A DNA stretch of 64,000 bases from Cereibacter sphaeroides (lineage in GTDB: Bacteria > Pseudomonadota > Alphaproteobacteria > Rhodobacterales > Rhodobacteraceae), in contig QFQS01000003.1 in NCBI GenBank assembly GCA_003243455.1, positions 496,001-560,000 on the forward strand, given 5' to 3'. The notes beneath the pieces are model-generated. The model saw only the letters and a list, made by a program, of their open reading frames with translations. It had not been told where the DNA came from and ran no database searches. The translations under genes were made by a program, and so were the position numbers. Positions 25,861 through 35,326 of this stretch are shown piece by piece (within the stretch, counting starts at the first letter, position 1; each line of letters starts with the position of its first letter).

Positions 25861-28752
25861 ATGATCGAGCAGAACCTGATCCTAATACTCGTGCTGCTGC
25901 CGTTTCTTGGCGCGATGATCGCGGCGACTTTGCCGTTGCACGCCCATAATGCGGCCGCCTGGACGTCAGGTTTGATCATGTGCGCAGGCCTTGGCGTTAT
26001 GGCTGTCCTGCTTGAACCCATAGCCGTCGGCACGGTGCTGCGCAGCGAGGTGCGATGGATACCGGCGCTGGGGCTGAACCTGACCTTCAGGATGGACGGG
26101 TTCACATGGATGTTCGTGACGCTGGTGCTGGCGATCGGCGTGCTGGTCGTCATCTATGCGCGCTACTACCTGTCCAAGGCCGATCCGGTGCCGCGGTTCT
26201 ATTCCTTCCTGATGGCGTTTACAGGCGCCATGGTGGGAATCCTTCTGTCCGGTAACATCCTTATGCTGGTGGTTTTCTGGGAACTGACCTCGGTCATCTC
26301 TTTCCTGCTGATCGGGTATTGGTATCAAAGCCAGGCTGCGCGTGATGGCGCGCGGATGGCCCTTATCGTCACGGCGGCAGGGGGCCTGTGCCTGCTGGTC
26401 GCCATGCTGCTGATCGGGCGGGTCGTCGGCAGCTATGACCTCGACCGCGTGCTGGCGTCGGGCGACATCATCCGCGCCCATCCGCTGTATATGCCTATCC
26501 TTGTGCTGTTCCTGATCGGTGCTTTCACTAAATCAGCGCAGTTTCCGTTTCATTTCTGGCTGCCCGGCGCCATGGCCGCGCCGACGCCTGTATCGGCCTA
26601 TCTGCACTCCGCCACCATGGTGAAGGCCGGGGTTTTCCTTCTTGTGCGTTTCTCGCCAGCGATAGGCGGGACCGAGGCGTGGTTCTATGCCGTGACGGGC
26701 ACGGGCATGGTGACGCTAATACTCGGCGCAGTGATCGCGCTGTTCCGCCACGACCTGAAAGGGCTGCTGGCCTATTCCACCATCAGCCATCTTGGCCTGA
26801 TCACGGCACTCGCGGGCATCGGCAGCCCCGAGGCCATACTGGCCGCGATCTTTCACATCGTGAACCATGCGGTGTTCAAGGCATCTCTCTTCATGTCGGC
26901 CGGGATCATCGACCACGAGACCGGGACGCGCGACATGCGCAAGCTCAGCGGTCTGTATCGCCTGATGCCGATAACCGGCACTTTGGCGATCATTGCCGCC
27001 GCCGCGATGGCGGGCGTGCCTCTTATGAACGGCTTCATCTCGAAAGAGATGTTCTTTGCCGAGGCGGTCGATTGGCACAACGGCACATGGCTCGACAACT
27101 CGCTTCCCTACCTTGCGGTTCTGGCCAGCATTTTCGCAGTCGCCTATTCCTCTCGCTTCATCCTGACGGTGTTCTTCGGCCCGCCTCCGACCGATCTGCC
27201 GAAAACGCCGCATGAGCCGACGCCGTGGATGCGGCGGCCTGTCGAGCTTCTGGTGCTGGTGTGCATATTGGTAGGCATCTTCCCGGCGATGACGCTTGGC
27301 CCGACGCTGAACATGGCCCTGCGATCAATCGTCGGGCCGGATGTGCCCGACTTCGACATCGCGCTCTGGCACGGCTTCAATCTGCCCTTCAAAATGAGTC
27401 TGTTCGCCATGGCGGCTGGGCTAATCCTGTATCTGGCCTTCGCGCGGCGTATCGCTGCGGGGCCCGAAGGGCCGCCGCTGCTATACCGGGTCCGGGCGCA
27501 GCGCATTTTCGAATGGCTGCTTCTGGAGCTGACCTGGAAATCGCCGCGGCAACTGTACGGGCTGATGTCGACCGAGCGGTTGCAGACGCAGTTGCGGCTG
27601 GTGATTGGCCTGGCCATAGTTGCGGCCGGTTTCATCCTTTGGTCTGCGATCAGGGTCGTGCCGGAAGCCGTTTCGAACGAGTTTAATCCCGCCTTCGCGC
27701 TGATGTGGGTGGTGGGTGCGGCCAGCGCATTGGGCGCGGCCTGGCAGGCCAAGTACCATCGCTTTGCGGCGCTTGTCCTTTTGGGCGGGGCGGGGGTAGT
27801 GACCTGCCTTACCTACGCCTGGCTTTCCGCGCCGGATCTTGCCGTGACGCAGTTGCTGGTCGAGGTGGTGACGACGGTGCTTCTGCTTCTGGGCCTGCGC
27901 TGGCTGCCGAAACGGCGGGCGGAATTTCCATCCGACAACCTTTTGTCCGCGCGTGTCCGCCGTATCCGCGATGCGGGTATCGCCGTCATCGGTGGCGGCG
28001 GAATGGCCGCTATCGCCTATGTCGTGATGACCCGGCCTGTGGTTCCCAACATCGGCGACTGGTTTCTGCGCAACGCCTACAAAGAGGGCGGCGGCACGAA
28101 CGTTGTCAACGTGATCCTTGTAGACTTCCGCGCCTTCGACACCTTCGGCGAGATTTCGGTCCTGGCCATCGTGGGCCTGACCATCTATGCGCTTCTGCGC
28201 CGTTTCAGACCCGCCGCGGAAAGCGCCGATGTGCCGGAACAGCAGCGGCCGGGGAAAAGCGGCGAAGGTGCAGGGGATTACATGCTGATCCCCTCGGTCA
28301 TCATGCGCTGGATGTTCGCGCCAATGATCGTCGTCTCCGCCTATCTGTTCTTCCGTGGACACGACCAGCCTGGCGGCGGTTTTTCCGGGGGCGTTACCCT
28401 GGCGATCGCCTTCCTGCTTTTGTACATCGCCAGCGACGTGCGCTGGATCGAGGCGCGCATTACCATCCTGCCGATCCGCTGGATGGGCTTCGGTCTTTTG
28501 ATCGCCGGGGCGACGGGGCTTGGCTCCTGGCTGTTCGGCTATCCCTTCCTGTCGTCCTATGCGCGCTATCTCGACATTCCGCTGATCGGTCCTGTGCCGT
28601 TTTCGACCGCCATGTTCTTTGACCTGGGGGTGTTCGCGCTGGTCATGGGGGCGACGGTTCTGATGCTGATCGCACTTGCGCACCAGTCGCTGCGTTCGGC
28701 ACGCCTGCGAGAGCAGAACGAGGTGGACACGGCCGAGGCGGGGGGCCGATAG
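25861..28752 (+). CDS. phaAB: Na+(K+)/H+ antiporter subunit A, fused A+B (PhaAB/MrpAB)
   Basis: A 963-residue protein. The first 800 or so residues form MrpA: complex-I NuoL-like core with VFWELTSVISFLLIGYW, the Lys/His-bearing helices FHFWLPGAMAAPTPVSAYLHSATMVKAG and HDLKGLLAYSTISHLG, then the MrpA-specific C-terminal helices. The last 150 residues are MrpB-like (MLIPSVIMRWMFAPMIVVSAYLFFRGHDQPGGGFSGG). Fusion of B onto A defines the group-2 (Pha) type of this six-gene antiporter, as in Sinorhizobium. It exports Na+ or K+ in exchange for protons. Confidence 0.93.
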   Translation: MIEQNLILILVLLPFLGAMIAATLPLHAHNAAAWTSGLIMCAGLGVMAVLLEPIAVGTVLRSEVRWIPALGLNLTFRMDGFTWMFVTLVLAIGVLVVIYARYYLSKADPVPRFYSFLMAFTGAMVGILLSGNILMLVVFWELTSVISFLLIGYWYQSQAARDGARMALIVTAAGGLCLLVAMLLIGRVVGSYDLDRVLASGDIIRAHPLYMPILVLFLIGAFTKSAQFPFHFWLPGAMAAPTPVSAYLHSATMVKAGVFLLVRFSPAIGGTEAWFYAVTGTGMVTLILGAVIALFRHDLKGLLAYSTISHLGLITALAGIGSPEAILAAIFHIVNHAVFKASLFMSAGIIDHETGTRDMRKLSGLYRLMPITGTLAIIAAAAMAGVPLMNGFISKEMFFAEAVDWHNGTWLDNSLPYLAVLASIFAVAYSSRFILTVFFGPPPTDLPKTPHEPTPWMRRPVELLVLVCILVGIFPAMTLGPTLNMALRSIVGPDVPDFDIALWHGFNLPFKMSLFAMAAGLILYLAFARRIAAGPEGPPLLYRVRAQRIFEWLLLELTWKSPRQLYGLMSTERLQTQLRLVIGLAIVAAGFILWSAIRVVPEAVSNEFNPAFALMWVVGAASALGAAWQAKYHRFAALVLLGGAGVVTCLTYAWLSAPDLAVTQLLVEVVTTVLLLLGLRWLPKRRAEFPSDNLLSARVRRIRDAGIAVIGGGGMAAIAYVVMTRPVVPNIGDWFLRNAYKEGGGTNVVNVILVDFRAFDTFGEISVLAIVGLTIYALLRRFRPAAESADVPEQQRPGKSGEGAGDYMLIPSVIMRWMFAPMIVVSAYLFFRGHDQPGGGFSGGVTLAIAFLLLYIASDVRWIEARITILPIRWMGFGLLIAGATGLGSWLFGYPFLSSYARYLDIPLIGPVPFSTAMFFDLGVFALVMGATVLMLIALAHQSLRSARLREQNEVDTAEAGGR

Positions 28753-28753
28753 G

Positions 28754-29098
28754 ATGGAAATCGTGCTTTCTCTGGCCATCGGTGTCCTGGCGGGATCAGG
28801 GATATGGCTGCTTCTGCGCCCCCGGACCTTTCAGGTCATCATCGGGCTTTCGCTTTTGTCCTATGCTGTCAATCTGTTCATATTCTCCATGGGCCGCCTG
28901 ACGGTGGCCGCGCCGCCGATCATGCCCAAGGGTGGATTTGTCGATCCGACGGCCTATGACGACCCGTTGCCGCAGGCGCTGGTTCTGACAGCGATCGTCA
29001 TCAGCTTTGCCACCACCGCTCTGTTCCTGGTGGTCATGATCGCCTCGCGCGGTCTGACCGGCACCGACCATGTCGACGGCAAAGAGCCGGAGGCATGA
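28754..29098 (+). CDS. phaC: Antiporter subunit C (PhaC/MrpC, NuoK-like)
   Basis: A 114-residue membrane protein with three helices, homologous to NuoK: LRPRTFQVIIGLSLLSYAVNLFIFSMG in the middle and DPLPQALVLTAIVISFATTALFLV near the end. The ATG at 28754 begins in the base pair following the phaAB stop, with AGG just upstream, and its end overlaps phaD by 4 bp. It is part of the membrane arm of the Mrp complex. Confidence 0.92.
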   Translation: MEIVLSLAIGVLAGSGIWLLLRPRTFQVIIGLSLLSYAVNLFIFSMGRLTVAAPPIMPKGGFVDPTAYDDPLPQALVLTAIVISFATTALFLVVMIASRGLTGTDHVDGKEPEA

Positions 29099-30726
29099 TG
29101 CCGGGAACCGAACACCTGATCATTGCGCCGATCCTGATCCCGTTCTTCGCGGGCGCGGTGATGCTGCTGTACGATGAGCGGCAGCGGCGCGCGAAAGCCG
29201 CGATCAGCCTTGCTGCCGCCGTCACTATGCTGGTGGTGGCGATCGAGCTTATGAACCGGTCCAAGACCTACAATCTGCCGGGCGGCACCGATATCAGCTT
29301 TTACCTTTTGGGCAATTGGTCCGCGCCCTTTGGCATCGTGCTGGTGATCGACCGGCTTTCCGCGATGATGCTGGTCTTGACCGGACTGCTGGCCGTCCCG
29401 GCGCTGATCTATTCCATGGCCGGGTGGCAAAGGCAGGGGCAGCATTTCCATTCGCTGTTCCAGTTCCTGCTGATGGGACTGAACGGGGCCTTCCTGACCG
29501 GCGATCTGTTCAACCTTTTTGTCTTTTTCGAGGTTCTGCTGGCCGCTTCCTACGGACTGCTGCTGCATGGCACGGGGCAGCTGAGGGTTCGGGCGGGGCT
29601 GCATTATATCGCGATCAACCTGACGGCCTCGCTGCTGTTCCTGATCGGGGTCAGCCTGATCTATGGCGTGACCGGCACGCTGAACATGGCGCAGCTTTCG
29701 CAGATCATCCCGGTGCTGGCCGAATCCGAGCGGCCCTTTCTGCATGCCGGGGCGGCGATCATGGGATTGGCCTTTCTGGTAAAGGCCGGGATCTGGCCTT
29801 TGTCCTTCTGGCTGCCGACGACCTATATGGCGGGGGCTGCACCTGTGGCGGCGATGTTCGCCATCATGACCAAGGTTGGCATCTATGTGATCATGCGCCT
29901 GTCGCTGCTGCTGTTCGGCGCATCGGCGGGCGCGTCCGCCGGTTTCGGGGCCGAGATGTTGATCGCCGCCGGGATCCTGACAATCGCTTTTGGCCTGTTG
30001 GGTGTTCTGGCCTCGCAAGGGCTGGGCCGGATGGCGGCACATCTGGTGCTGATCTCCTCGGGAACTCTGCTGTGCGTCACCGGCTTTGTTCTGGCGGGCG
30101 GAGGGGCCATGCTTCTGGCAGGCGCGTTCTATTACCTTGTCAGCTCCACGCTGGCGACCAGCGCCCTGTTCCTTCTGATCGAGCCGATGGGCCGGGAAGA
30201 GGGAGGCATCGCCGCGATGCTGGCCCTGACGGCGGATGCCTATGGCCTTGACCCGGATGAGGAAGATCAGCCGGAAGTCGGCATCGCCATACCGGGAACC
30301 CTGACTGTGCTGGGCCTTAGCTTTGGCGTCTGCCTGCTGGTGCTGTCCGGTCTGCCGCCACTGTCGGGGTTCATAGGAAAGCTGGCGATCCTCACGGGCA
30401 TCCTGGCCGCAACCGGCCTTCCCGCCGCTGTTGGCTGGACGTTTGTCGTCATTCTTCTTTTGTCCGGGTTTTGCGCGCTGATCGGGCTGATCCGTGTCGG
30501 CATCCAGTCCTTCTGGGTGACGGAGGGAAATATTCCCCGTGTGCTGGCGCTGGAAATCGCACCCGTCATTGTCCTGCTGGCGATGTTGTTCCTGCTGACA
30601 GTCGAGGCACAGGATACGCTGCGCTACATGCAGTCGGCGGCCAATCAGTTACTTGACCCGGTTCGCAGCGCCGAGCAGGTGATGAATCTGCCGCGTGTCG
30701 ATAAAACCCAGGTGACGTTGCCATGA
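29095..30726 (+). CDS. phaD: Antiporter subunit D (PhaD/MrpD, NuoN/NuoM-like)
   Basis: A 543-residue protein of the complex-I antiporter-like family. Typical segments are LNGAFLTGDLFNLFVFFEVLLAASYGLLLHG-like sequence, KAGIWPLSFWLPTTYMAGAAPVAAMFA (the proton-channel lysine helix) and LSGLPPLSGFIGKLAIL. About 14 helices are visible. It overlaps phaC and phaE by 4 bp each, so all subunits are translationally coupled. Confidence 0.93.
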   Translation: MMPGTEHLIIAPILIPFFAGAVMLLYDERQRRAKAAISLAAAVTMLVVAIELMNRSKTYNLPGGTDISFYLLGNWSAPFGIVLVIDRLSAMMLVLTGLLAVPALIYSMAGWQRQGQHFHSLFQFLLMGLNGAFLTGDLFNLFVFFEVLLAASYGLLLHGTGQLRVRAGLHYIAINLTASLLFLIGVSLIYGVTGTLNMAQLSQIIPVLAESERPFLHAGAAIMGLAFLVKAGIWPLSFWLPTTYMAGAAPVAAMFAIMTKVGIYVIMRLSLLLFGASAGASAGFGAEMLIAAGILTIAFGLLGVLASQGLGRMAAHLVLISSGTLLCVTGFVLAGGGAMLLAGAFYYLVSSTLATSALFLLIEPMGREEGGIAAMLALTADAYGLDPDEEDQPEVGIAIPGTLTVLGLSFGVCLLVLSGLPPLSGFIGKLAILTGILAATGLPAAVGWTFVVILLLSGFCALIGLIRVGIQSFWVTEGNIPRVLALEIAPVIVLLAMLFLLTVEAQDTLRYMQSAANQLLDPVRSAEQVMNLPRVDKTQVTLP

Positions 30727-31211
30727 GGCGGCTGGTTCCCCATCCGCTGCTGTCGTTGGCACTGCTGTTCATGTGGCTGCTGCTGAACCGCTTTTCGCTG
30801 GGCCATCTGGTTCTGGGCACTGCCATTGCGCTTGTTGCGGGCTGGGCGCTTAGCGCGATCGAACCTGCGGGCCCGCGGCCGCGAAGGTTGCTGACGTCTG
30901 CGCGGCTGTTCGGAATCGTATTCCTGGACATCATCCGGTCCAACATCGCCGTGGCAAAACTGATCCTGACCGACCGGCGTGGAAATGGACGGCAGCCCGG
31001 TTTCGTCGAGATTCCGCTGCGCCTGCGCGATCCGGTTCCGCTGGCAATCCTGTCGATCATCGTCACTGCGACGCCGGGCACCGCCTGGGTGGAGTATGAC
31101 CCGGAACGAAGCAGTCTTTTGCTGCACGTGCTTGATCTGGTCGAGGAAGACGAATGGCGCCGCCTGATCGGCGACCGGTATGAGGCCCTGCTACTGGAGG
31201 TATTCGCATGA
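30723..31211 (+). CDS. phaE: Antiporter subunit E (PhaE/MrpE)
   Basis: A 162-residue protein of the MrpE family: two N-terminal helices (HPLLSLALLFMWLLLNRFSLGHLVLG), then a cytoplasmic domain with the conserved VPLAILSIIVTATPGTAWVEYD segment and the HVLDLVEEDEW motif. It is needed for assembly and activity of the complex rather than as a channel. ATGA overlaps occur at both ends. Confidence 0.92.
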   Translation: MRRLVPHPLLSLALLFMWLLLNRFSLGHLVLGTAIALVAGWALSAIEPAGPRPRRLLTSARLFGIVFLDIIRSNIAVAKLILTDRRGNGRQPGFVEIPLRLRDPVPLAILSIIVTATPGTAWVEYDPERSSLLLHVLDLVEEDEWRRLIGDRYEALLLEVFA

Positions 31212-31489
31212 GTGGAACCATTCTTTCAGCAGCACTGACATACGCACAGATCGCCCTGGCGCTGGCCGCCTGTCTGGCCTGCCTGAGGACGTTGCGTGGC
31301 CCGCGCGCGCAGGACCGGGTGCTGGGGATCGACACGCTGTATGTAACGACGATGCTGCTGTTCGTCGTGACCGGATTGCGCATGAACACCCTTTACTTCT
31401 TTGAAGGCGCGCTGGTGATCGGAGTGCTGGGCTTTGTGGCGACCGTGGCGCTTGCCAAATTCCTGATCCGGGGAGAGGTGATCGAGTGA
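31208..31489 (+). CDS. phaF: Antiporter subunit F (PhaF/MrpF)
   Basis: A 93-residue, three-helix membrane protein. LRTLRGPRAQDRVLGIDTLY after the first helix is the family signature (RGPxxxDRVLAxD), followed by two helices ending in GFVATVALAKFLIRGEVIE. It overlaps its neighbours by 4 bp. It is a small accessory subunit of the Mrp complex, sometimes linked to cholate export in other bacteria. Confidence 0.92.
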   Translation: MSGTILSAALTYAQIALALAACLACLRTLRGPRAQDRVLGIDTLYVTTMLLFVVTGLRMNTLYFFEGALVIGVLGFVATVALAKFLIRGEVIE

Positions 31490-31857
31490 CGCAGCATCTC
31501 GACCTTCTGCCGCTTTGGATCGCGCTTCCCGTTGCTGCGCTGCTTGTGGTGGGCAGCACCCTTACCCTTCTTGGCACGGTGGGGCTTTTCCGTCTGAAAA
31601 GCTTTTATGAGCGTATCCATGCCCCTACGCTTGGCACCAGTTGGGGAACGGCGAGTATCCTTCTGGCCTCTATGGCCGTCTTTACCTTCGGAGAGGGGCG
31701 ACTGGTTTTGCATGAGCTTGTGATTGGCGCATTCATCATGATCACCACGCCCGTGACGCTTATGCTGCTTGGCCGTGCCGCCCTGCACCGCGACCGTGTC
31801 GAAAGTTCAGACGAGGTTCCTCGGCCACGACCCGCAGAACAGGTCGAGCCGGGCTGA
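31486..31857 (+). CDS. phaG: Antiporter subunit G (PhaG/MrpG)
   Basis: A 123-residue, three-helix protein of the MrpG/PhaG family: GSTLTLLGTVGLFRLKSFYERIHAPTLGTSWG is the conserved core, and IMITTPVTLMLLGRAALHRD ends the last helix. It is the final gene of the operon. It is followed after 95 bp by the convergent end of the araB-like gene, with no obvious terminator hairpin between. Confidence 0.92.
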   Translation: MTQHLDLLPLWIALPVAALLVVGSTLTLLGTVGLFRLKSFYERIHAPTLGTSWGTASILLASMAVFTFGEGRLVLHELVIGAFIMITTPVTLMLLGRAALHRDRVESSDEVPRPRPAEQVEPG

Positions 31858-31952
31858 AGCTGCGACTTTTGAGGCCCTGCTTTCACGTCAAATCCTTGTG
31901 ACCTGCGATGGTGCCATCTTGCAGGATAGCGTCCAGGGGCCTGATGGCCCGT

Positions 31953-33536
31953 CTAATGCCCCGCAGCGCTGCCAACCCTGAAACTGCGCAAGGTTGGCAG
32001 AACCTGCGACAGGTCGGTCGCGCCGGGAGTGCCGAAGCCGTAATACAGCTGGCTATAAATCTCCGAAAGACGGCCATAGCCCGCGCGATTTTCGGCCTTG
32101 GGTCGGAACACCTGCATGGGTGGGCAGAGCCGTTCCTGCGCGCTGGCGATGTCGGGCAGGGCGCCGCAGGCAACGGCGGCGAAAACGCAGGCGCCGATGC
32201 CGACCGGGGGCGTTTCGCAGACGTGGACCTCTCGGTCCAGGACATCGGCGTAGATCTGGTTCAGGACGGGATTCTTGCCGGGAATTCCACCGCCGTTGAT
32301 CACGCGGGCGATCTTCAGCCCGCCCGACAGCATCCGGTCGTAGACGATCCCCAGATGCAGCGCCATCCCCTCCATCGCGGCATGGAGTTCGTCCTGCGGT
32401 CCGTGGTTCAGATCCCATCCCAAGGTGACAGCGCCAAGGTCGGGGCGGACCAGGATGGTGCGGTCGCCATTGTCCCAGTTGAGCCGCATCAGCCCGGTCT
32501 GGCCGGGGCCGAACTGATCAAGCCCCTCGGCAAGCTTTGCCACGGTGGTTCCGGCGCGGCGGGCGATTGCCTCGAACACGTCGCCGGTTGCCGACTGGCC
32601 CGCCTCGATCCCCGCCATGTCGGGCAGGACGCTGCCCGGCACCACGCCGCAAAGGCCGGGAACGGGCGGAAAATCGCGGTCGGCCAGAGCGATGATGCAG
32701 GTCGAGGTGCCGACGACGTTCACCACATCGCCGGGCCGCGCGCCTGATCCGATGGCATCCCAATGCGCGTCGAAGGCCCCGATGGGGATGGGGATGCCAG
32801 CGGCCAGCCCCATCTGATCGGCCCAGTAGGGGGACAGCCGTCCCGCCAGATGATCCGAGGTCAGGTAACGGCCCGACAGACGGGCGTTGATCCCGTCTAG
32901 CAGAGGGTCCACGCGCGACAGGAAGTCTTGTGGCGGCAGCCCACCCCAGCGCGCACCCCACATCCACTTGTGGCCCATGGCGCAGACCGACCGCGGAAGC
33001 TGCGCCAGATCGGTGGTGCCGCACAGCGTAGCCGCGACCATGTCGCAATGTTCCAGCGCGGTCGCAAAGCGGTCGCGCTTGTCGGGGTTGTGGCGCAGGA
33101 AATGCAGGAGCTTCGCATAGCCCCACTCGTGCGAATAAACACCGCCGCACCAGTTCAGCGCCTCGATCCCCTCGGCCCGGCCAAGCTCGGTAATCTCTGC
33201 CGCTTCGGCATGGGCGCGGTGGTCGCACCAGAGGTAATACTCGCCAAGAGGGCGCAGCGCGGCATCCACCGCGACGACACTGGAGCCGGTCGTATCGCAG
33301 GCCAGTGCGGCGACCGCTGCGCCGTCGATGCCCCCCTCGGCAACAGCCGCGCGCATGGCGCGGACAAGACCCGCCATCTGGTCATCATGCGACTGCGTAC
33401 CCAGCAGCGGATCGGCAGCGGATCGTTTCAGCGGATATTCGGCAAACGCAGAGGCCAGCCTGTCGCCGGTTTGCGTTTCCATCAGCGTCACGCGGACGCT
33501 CAGCGTCCCGAAATCGACGCCCGCGACAACAGCCAT
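31953..33536 (-). CDS. araB: FGGY-family kinase, ribulokinase-like
   Basis: A 527-residue sugar kinase of the AraB type: VAGVDFGTLSVRVTLM at the N-terminal phosphate site, CDTTGSSVVAVD, the AraB-like EEYYLWCDHRAH-type region (here GEYYLWCDHRAHAEA), GAFDAHWDAIGSG with the catalytic Asp, and a GGGIPGKNPVLNQIYADVL adenosine motif. It phosphorylates L-ribulose (or a close ketopentose) to the 5-phosphate used by AraD, which starts 9 bp upstream in the same operon. No L-arabinose isomerase gene is present in the unit, so the natural entry compound may be a pentulose or pentitol rather than L-arabinose. Confidence 0.85.
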   Translation of the reverse strand: MAVVAGVDFGTLSVRVTLMETQTGDRLASAFAEYPLKRSAADPLLGTQSHDDQMAGLVRAMRAAVAEGGIDGAAVAALACDTTGSSVVAVDAALRPLGEYYLWCDHRAHAEAAEITELGRAEGIEALNWCGGVYSHEWGYAKLLHFLRHNPDKRDRFATALEHCDMVAATLCGTTDLAQLPRSVCAMGHKWMWGARWGGLPPQDFLSRVDPLLDGINARLSGRYLTSDHLAGRLSPYWADQMGLAAGIPIPIGAFDAHWDAIGSGARPGDVVNVVGTSTCIIALADRDFPPVPGLCGVVPGSVLPDMAGIEAGQSATGDVFEAIARRAGTTVAKLAEGLDQFGPGQTGLMRLNWDNGDRTILVRPDLGAVTLGWDLNHGPQDELHAAMEGMALHLGIVYDRMLSGGLKIARVINGGGIPGKNPVLNQIYADVLDREVHVCETPPVGIGACVFAAVACGALPDIASAQERLCPPMQVFRPKAENRAGYGRLSEIYSQLYYGFGTPGATDLSQVLPTLRSFRVGSAAGH

Positions 33537-33545
33537 GGTTCCTCC

Positions 33546-34235
33546 CTATTGGCCGTAGGTGGCATTCTTGCCGTGTTTGCGCAGATAGTGGCAGTCGAGC
33601 AGCGCCGGGGAAATGGGTTTGATCGCAGGCGCCAGCATCAGTGTGTGCCATGCCATGCGCGCGACCTCTTCCAGCATGAGTGCGTTGTGCACCGCTTCCT
33701 CCGGGTTGCGGCCCCAGACGAAAGGCCCGTGGCCTGCCACCAAAACGGCAGGTATTTCCAGGGGGTCGATATCGACAAAGGTCTCGACAATGACATTGCC
33801 CGTCGCCTCCACATAATCCGTAGCGATCTCGGCATCGGTCAGCGGACGTGTCACGGGAATGGTGCCACGAAAATAATCCGCATGGGTCGTCCCGAGGGGC
33901 GGCAGCGGGCAATGGCCTTGCGCGAAGATGGTGGCGAAGCTCGAATGGGTGTGAATGATGCCGCCAACGCCGGTAAAGGCGCGATACAGCACCGCGTGCG
34001 TCGCGAGATCGGATGAAGGGCGGAACTTGTTATCCAGTGTCTGCCCGTCCATGTCGGCAAGGACCATGTCCTCGGCGCGCAGGTCCTCATATGGCACGCC
34101 GGAAGGTTTTATCACGATACGGCCCGTATCCCGGTCCAGACCGCTGGCATTGCCGAAGGTCGAAATGACAAGGCCATGCCTTACGGTGGCGATGTTGGCG
34201 TCAAGGACAGCGCGGCGCAGCTCTTCGATAGACAT
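33546..34235 (-). CDS. araD: L-ribulose-5-phosphate 4-epimerase-like class II aldolase
   Basis: A 229-residue AraD-type enzyme that converts L-ribulose 5-phosphate to D-xylulose 5-phosphate. Landmarks are LVISTFGNASGLDRDTG, VIKPSGVPYEDL, SSDLATHAVLYRAF, the zinc ligands in GGIIHTHSSFATIFAQ, TTHADYFRGTIPVTR and VAGHGPFVWG. Length is normal for AraD/UlaF. UlaF (ascorbate route) is an alternative, but the adjacent AraB-like kinase favours the pentose role. A GC-rich hairpin separates it from the upstream binding-protein gene. Confidence 0.9.
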   Translation of the reverse strand: MSIEELRRAVLDANIATVRHGLVISTFGNASGLDRDTGRIVIKPSGVPYEDLRAEDMVLADMDGQTLDNKFRPSSDLATHAVLYRAFTGVGGIIHTHSSFATIFAQGHCPLPPLGTTHADYFRGTIPVTRPLTDAEIATDYVEATGNVIVETFVDIDPLEIPAVLVAGHGPFVWGRNPEEAVHNALMLEEVARMAWHTLMLAPAIKPISPALLDCHYLRKHGKNATYGQ

Positions 34236-34264
34236 GGTTTTCTCTTGGCACTTCCTGACGGTTC

Positions 34265-34294
34265 GGGCCGCGCCGCGGGAGCTCGGCGCGGCCC
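34265..34294 (-). promoter_or_regulatory. Intercistronic hairpin between binding-protein gene and araD
   Basis: A perfect 10-bp stem (GGGCCGCGCC at 34265-34274, complement at 34285-34294) with a 10-base loop, just downstream of the minus-strand binding-protein gene. No T-run follows. It probably stabilises the binding-protein transcript or reduces read-through into araD-araB. Confidence 0.65.
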
Positions 34295-34305
34295 AGGTCG
34301 CGCGA

Positions 34306-35244
34306 TCAGCGCGGCGCGGTCCAGCCCTTGTAGGTGGAAAGATTGTCTGCGGTGATCAACTCGGGCTCCAGCAGGATTGTCGAAGGATCGGGCTTCTCAC
34401 CCTGTAGCGCCTTGTATCCCATGTCGAGCGCCATACCCGCCATGACATAGGGATCCTGAGAGGCAGACGCCTTGACCATCGAGCTCGGGTCGGCAAGCGA
34501 CGTCTCGACATCCGGGGCGCCGTCCACCGCAGTGATGATGAAGCCCGAACGGCCAAGCTGCTTGGCCGCCAGTTCGGCGCCGATCCCGGTCGGGTCATTG
34601 ATCGCAAAGACTGCCTGGATGTCATCAAAGCGTGTCAGAAGGCTTTGCATGACATTCAGCCCGCCATCGCGAGAACCCTGGCCGTTCTGGTCGTCGGACA
34701 GGATGGTGATACCGGAATTTTGCGACAGCACATTCTTGCAGCCCTTGACCCGATCGATGATCGACGAGGACTGTGGACCGTTGATGATGATGACGTTACC
34801 CTTGCCGCCGATGTTATCGACGATGTACTGGCATGCCTTTTCACCTGCCTGGACGTTGTTGGTCATCACGGTGACGTCGGCGCCCGGTGCGGACACATCG
34901 AAAGCGGCGACGATGATGCCAGCGTCTTGCGCACGTTTGACGGCGGGGGCAATGGCGCTGGCATCCACTGCGTTCAGCATGATGATATCCACACCGGCGG
35001 CGATGAAGCTGTCGATCTGGGAAACCTGCTTGTTCAGGTCATAGTCGGCGGACACCGAAGTAACCTGGACATTCGGGTTGATTTTCTTGGCCGCGTCCTC
35101 GATGCCCTTGATGGTGGCCACGAAGAACGGGTTGCCCAAGAGGCCGACGGAAATGCCGACGCTGTTGAGGTCTTTGGCCGCGCCGGGCGATGCCAGCCCA
35201 AGGGCCAGCGCCGCTGTGGACAGCAGCAGTTTGGTCACGCGCAT
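34306..35244 (-). CDS. Sugar ABC transporter periplasmic binding protein (RbsB-like)
   Basis: A 312-residue binding protein. Signal peptide MRVTKLLLSTAALALGLASP ends near AAK; the mature part begins DLNSVGISVGLLGNPFFVA and has the sugar-binding DYDLNKQVSQIDSFIAAGVD and AVFAINDPTGIGAE (hinge) segments. The ATG at 35244 follows GGAGGAGAAA, so an earlier in-frame start at 35364 is rejected. It is third in the operon after ATPase and permease genes; the substrate is presumably the pentose processed by AraB and AraD. Confidence 0.91.
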   Translation of the reverse strand: MRVTKLLLSTAALALGLASPGAAKDLNSVGISVGLLGNPFFVATIKGIEDAAKKINPNVQVTSVSADYDLNKQVSQIDSFIAAGVDIIMLNAVDASAIAPAVKRAQDAGIIVAAFDVSAPGADVTVMTNNVQAGEKACQYIVDNIGGKGNVIIINGPQSSSIIDRVKGCKNVLSQNSGITILSDDQNGQGSRDGGLNVMQSLLTRFDDIQAVFAINDPTGIGAELAAKQLGRSGFIITAVDGAPDVETSLADPSSMVKASASQDPYVMAGMALDMGYKALQGEKPDPSTILLEPELITADNLSTYKGWTAPR

Positions 35245-35280
35245 TTTCTCCTCCATGTTGATTGCGTGGTGACGTCTGGG

Positions 35281-35296
35281 CCGGGGTTGCCCCCGG
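35281..35296 (-). promoter_or_regulatory. Small hairpin between permease and binding-protein genes
   Basis: CCGGGG (35281-35286) pairs with CCCCGG (35291-35296) in the 82-bp gap upstream of the binding-protein gene. Together with the stronger hairpin at 34265-34294 it brackets the binding-protein message, which suggests processing to a separate stable transcript. The stem is short, so the call is tentative. Confidence 0.4.
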
Positions 35297-35326
35297 ATCG
35301 GCAGTTTCTGGCGGTGATGGGCGTCG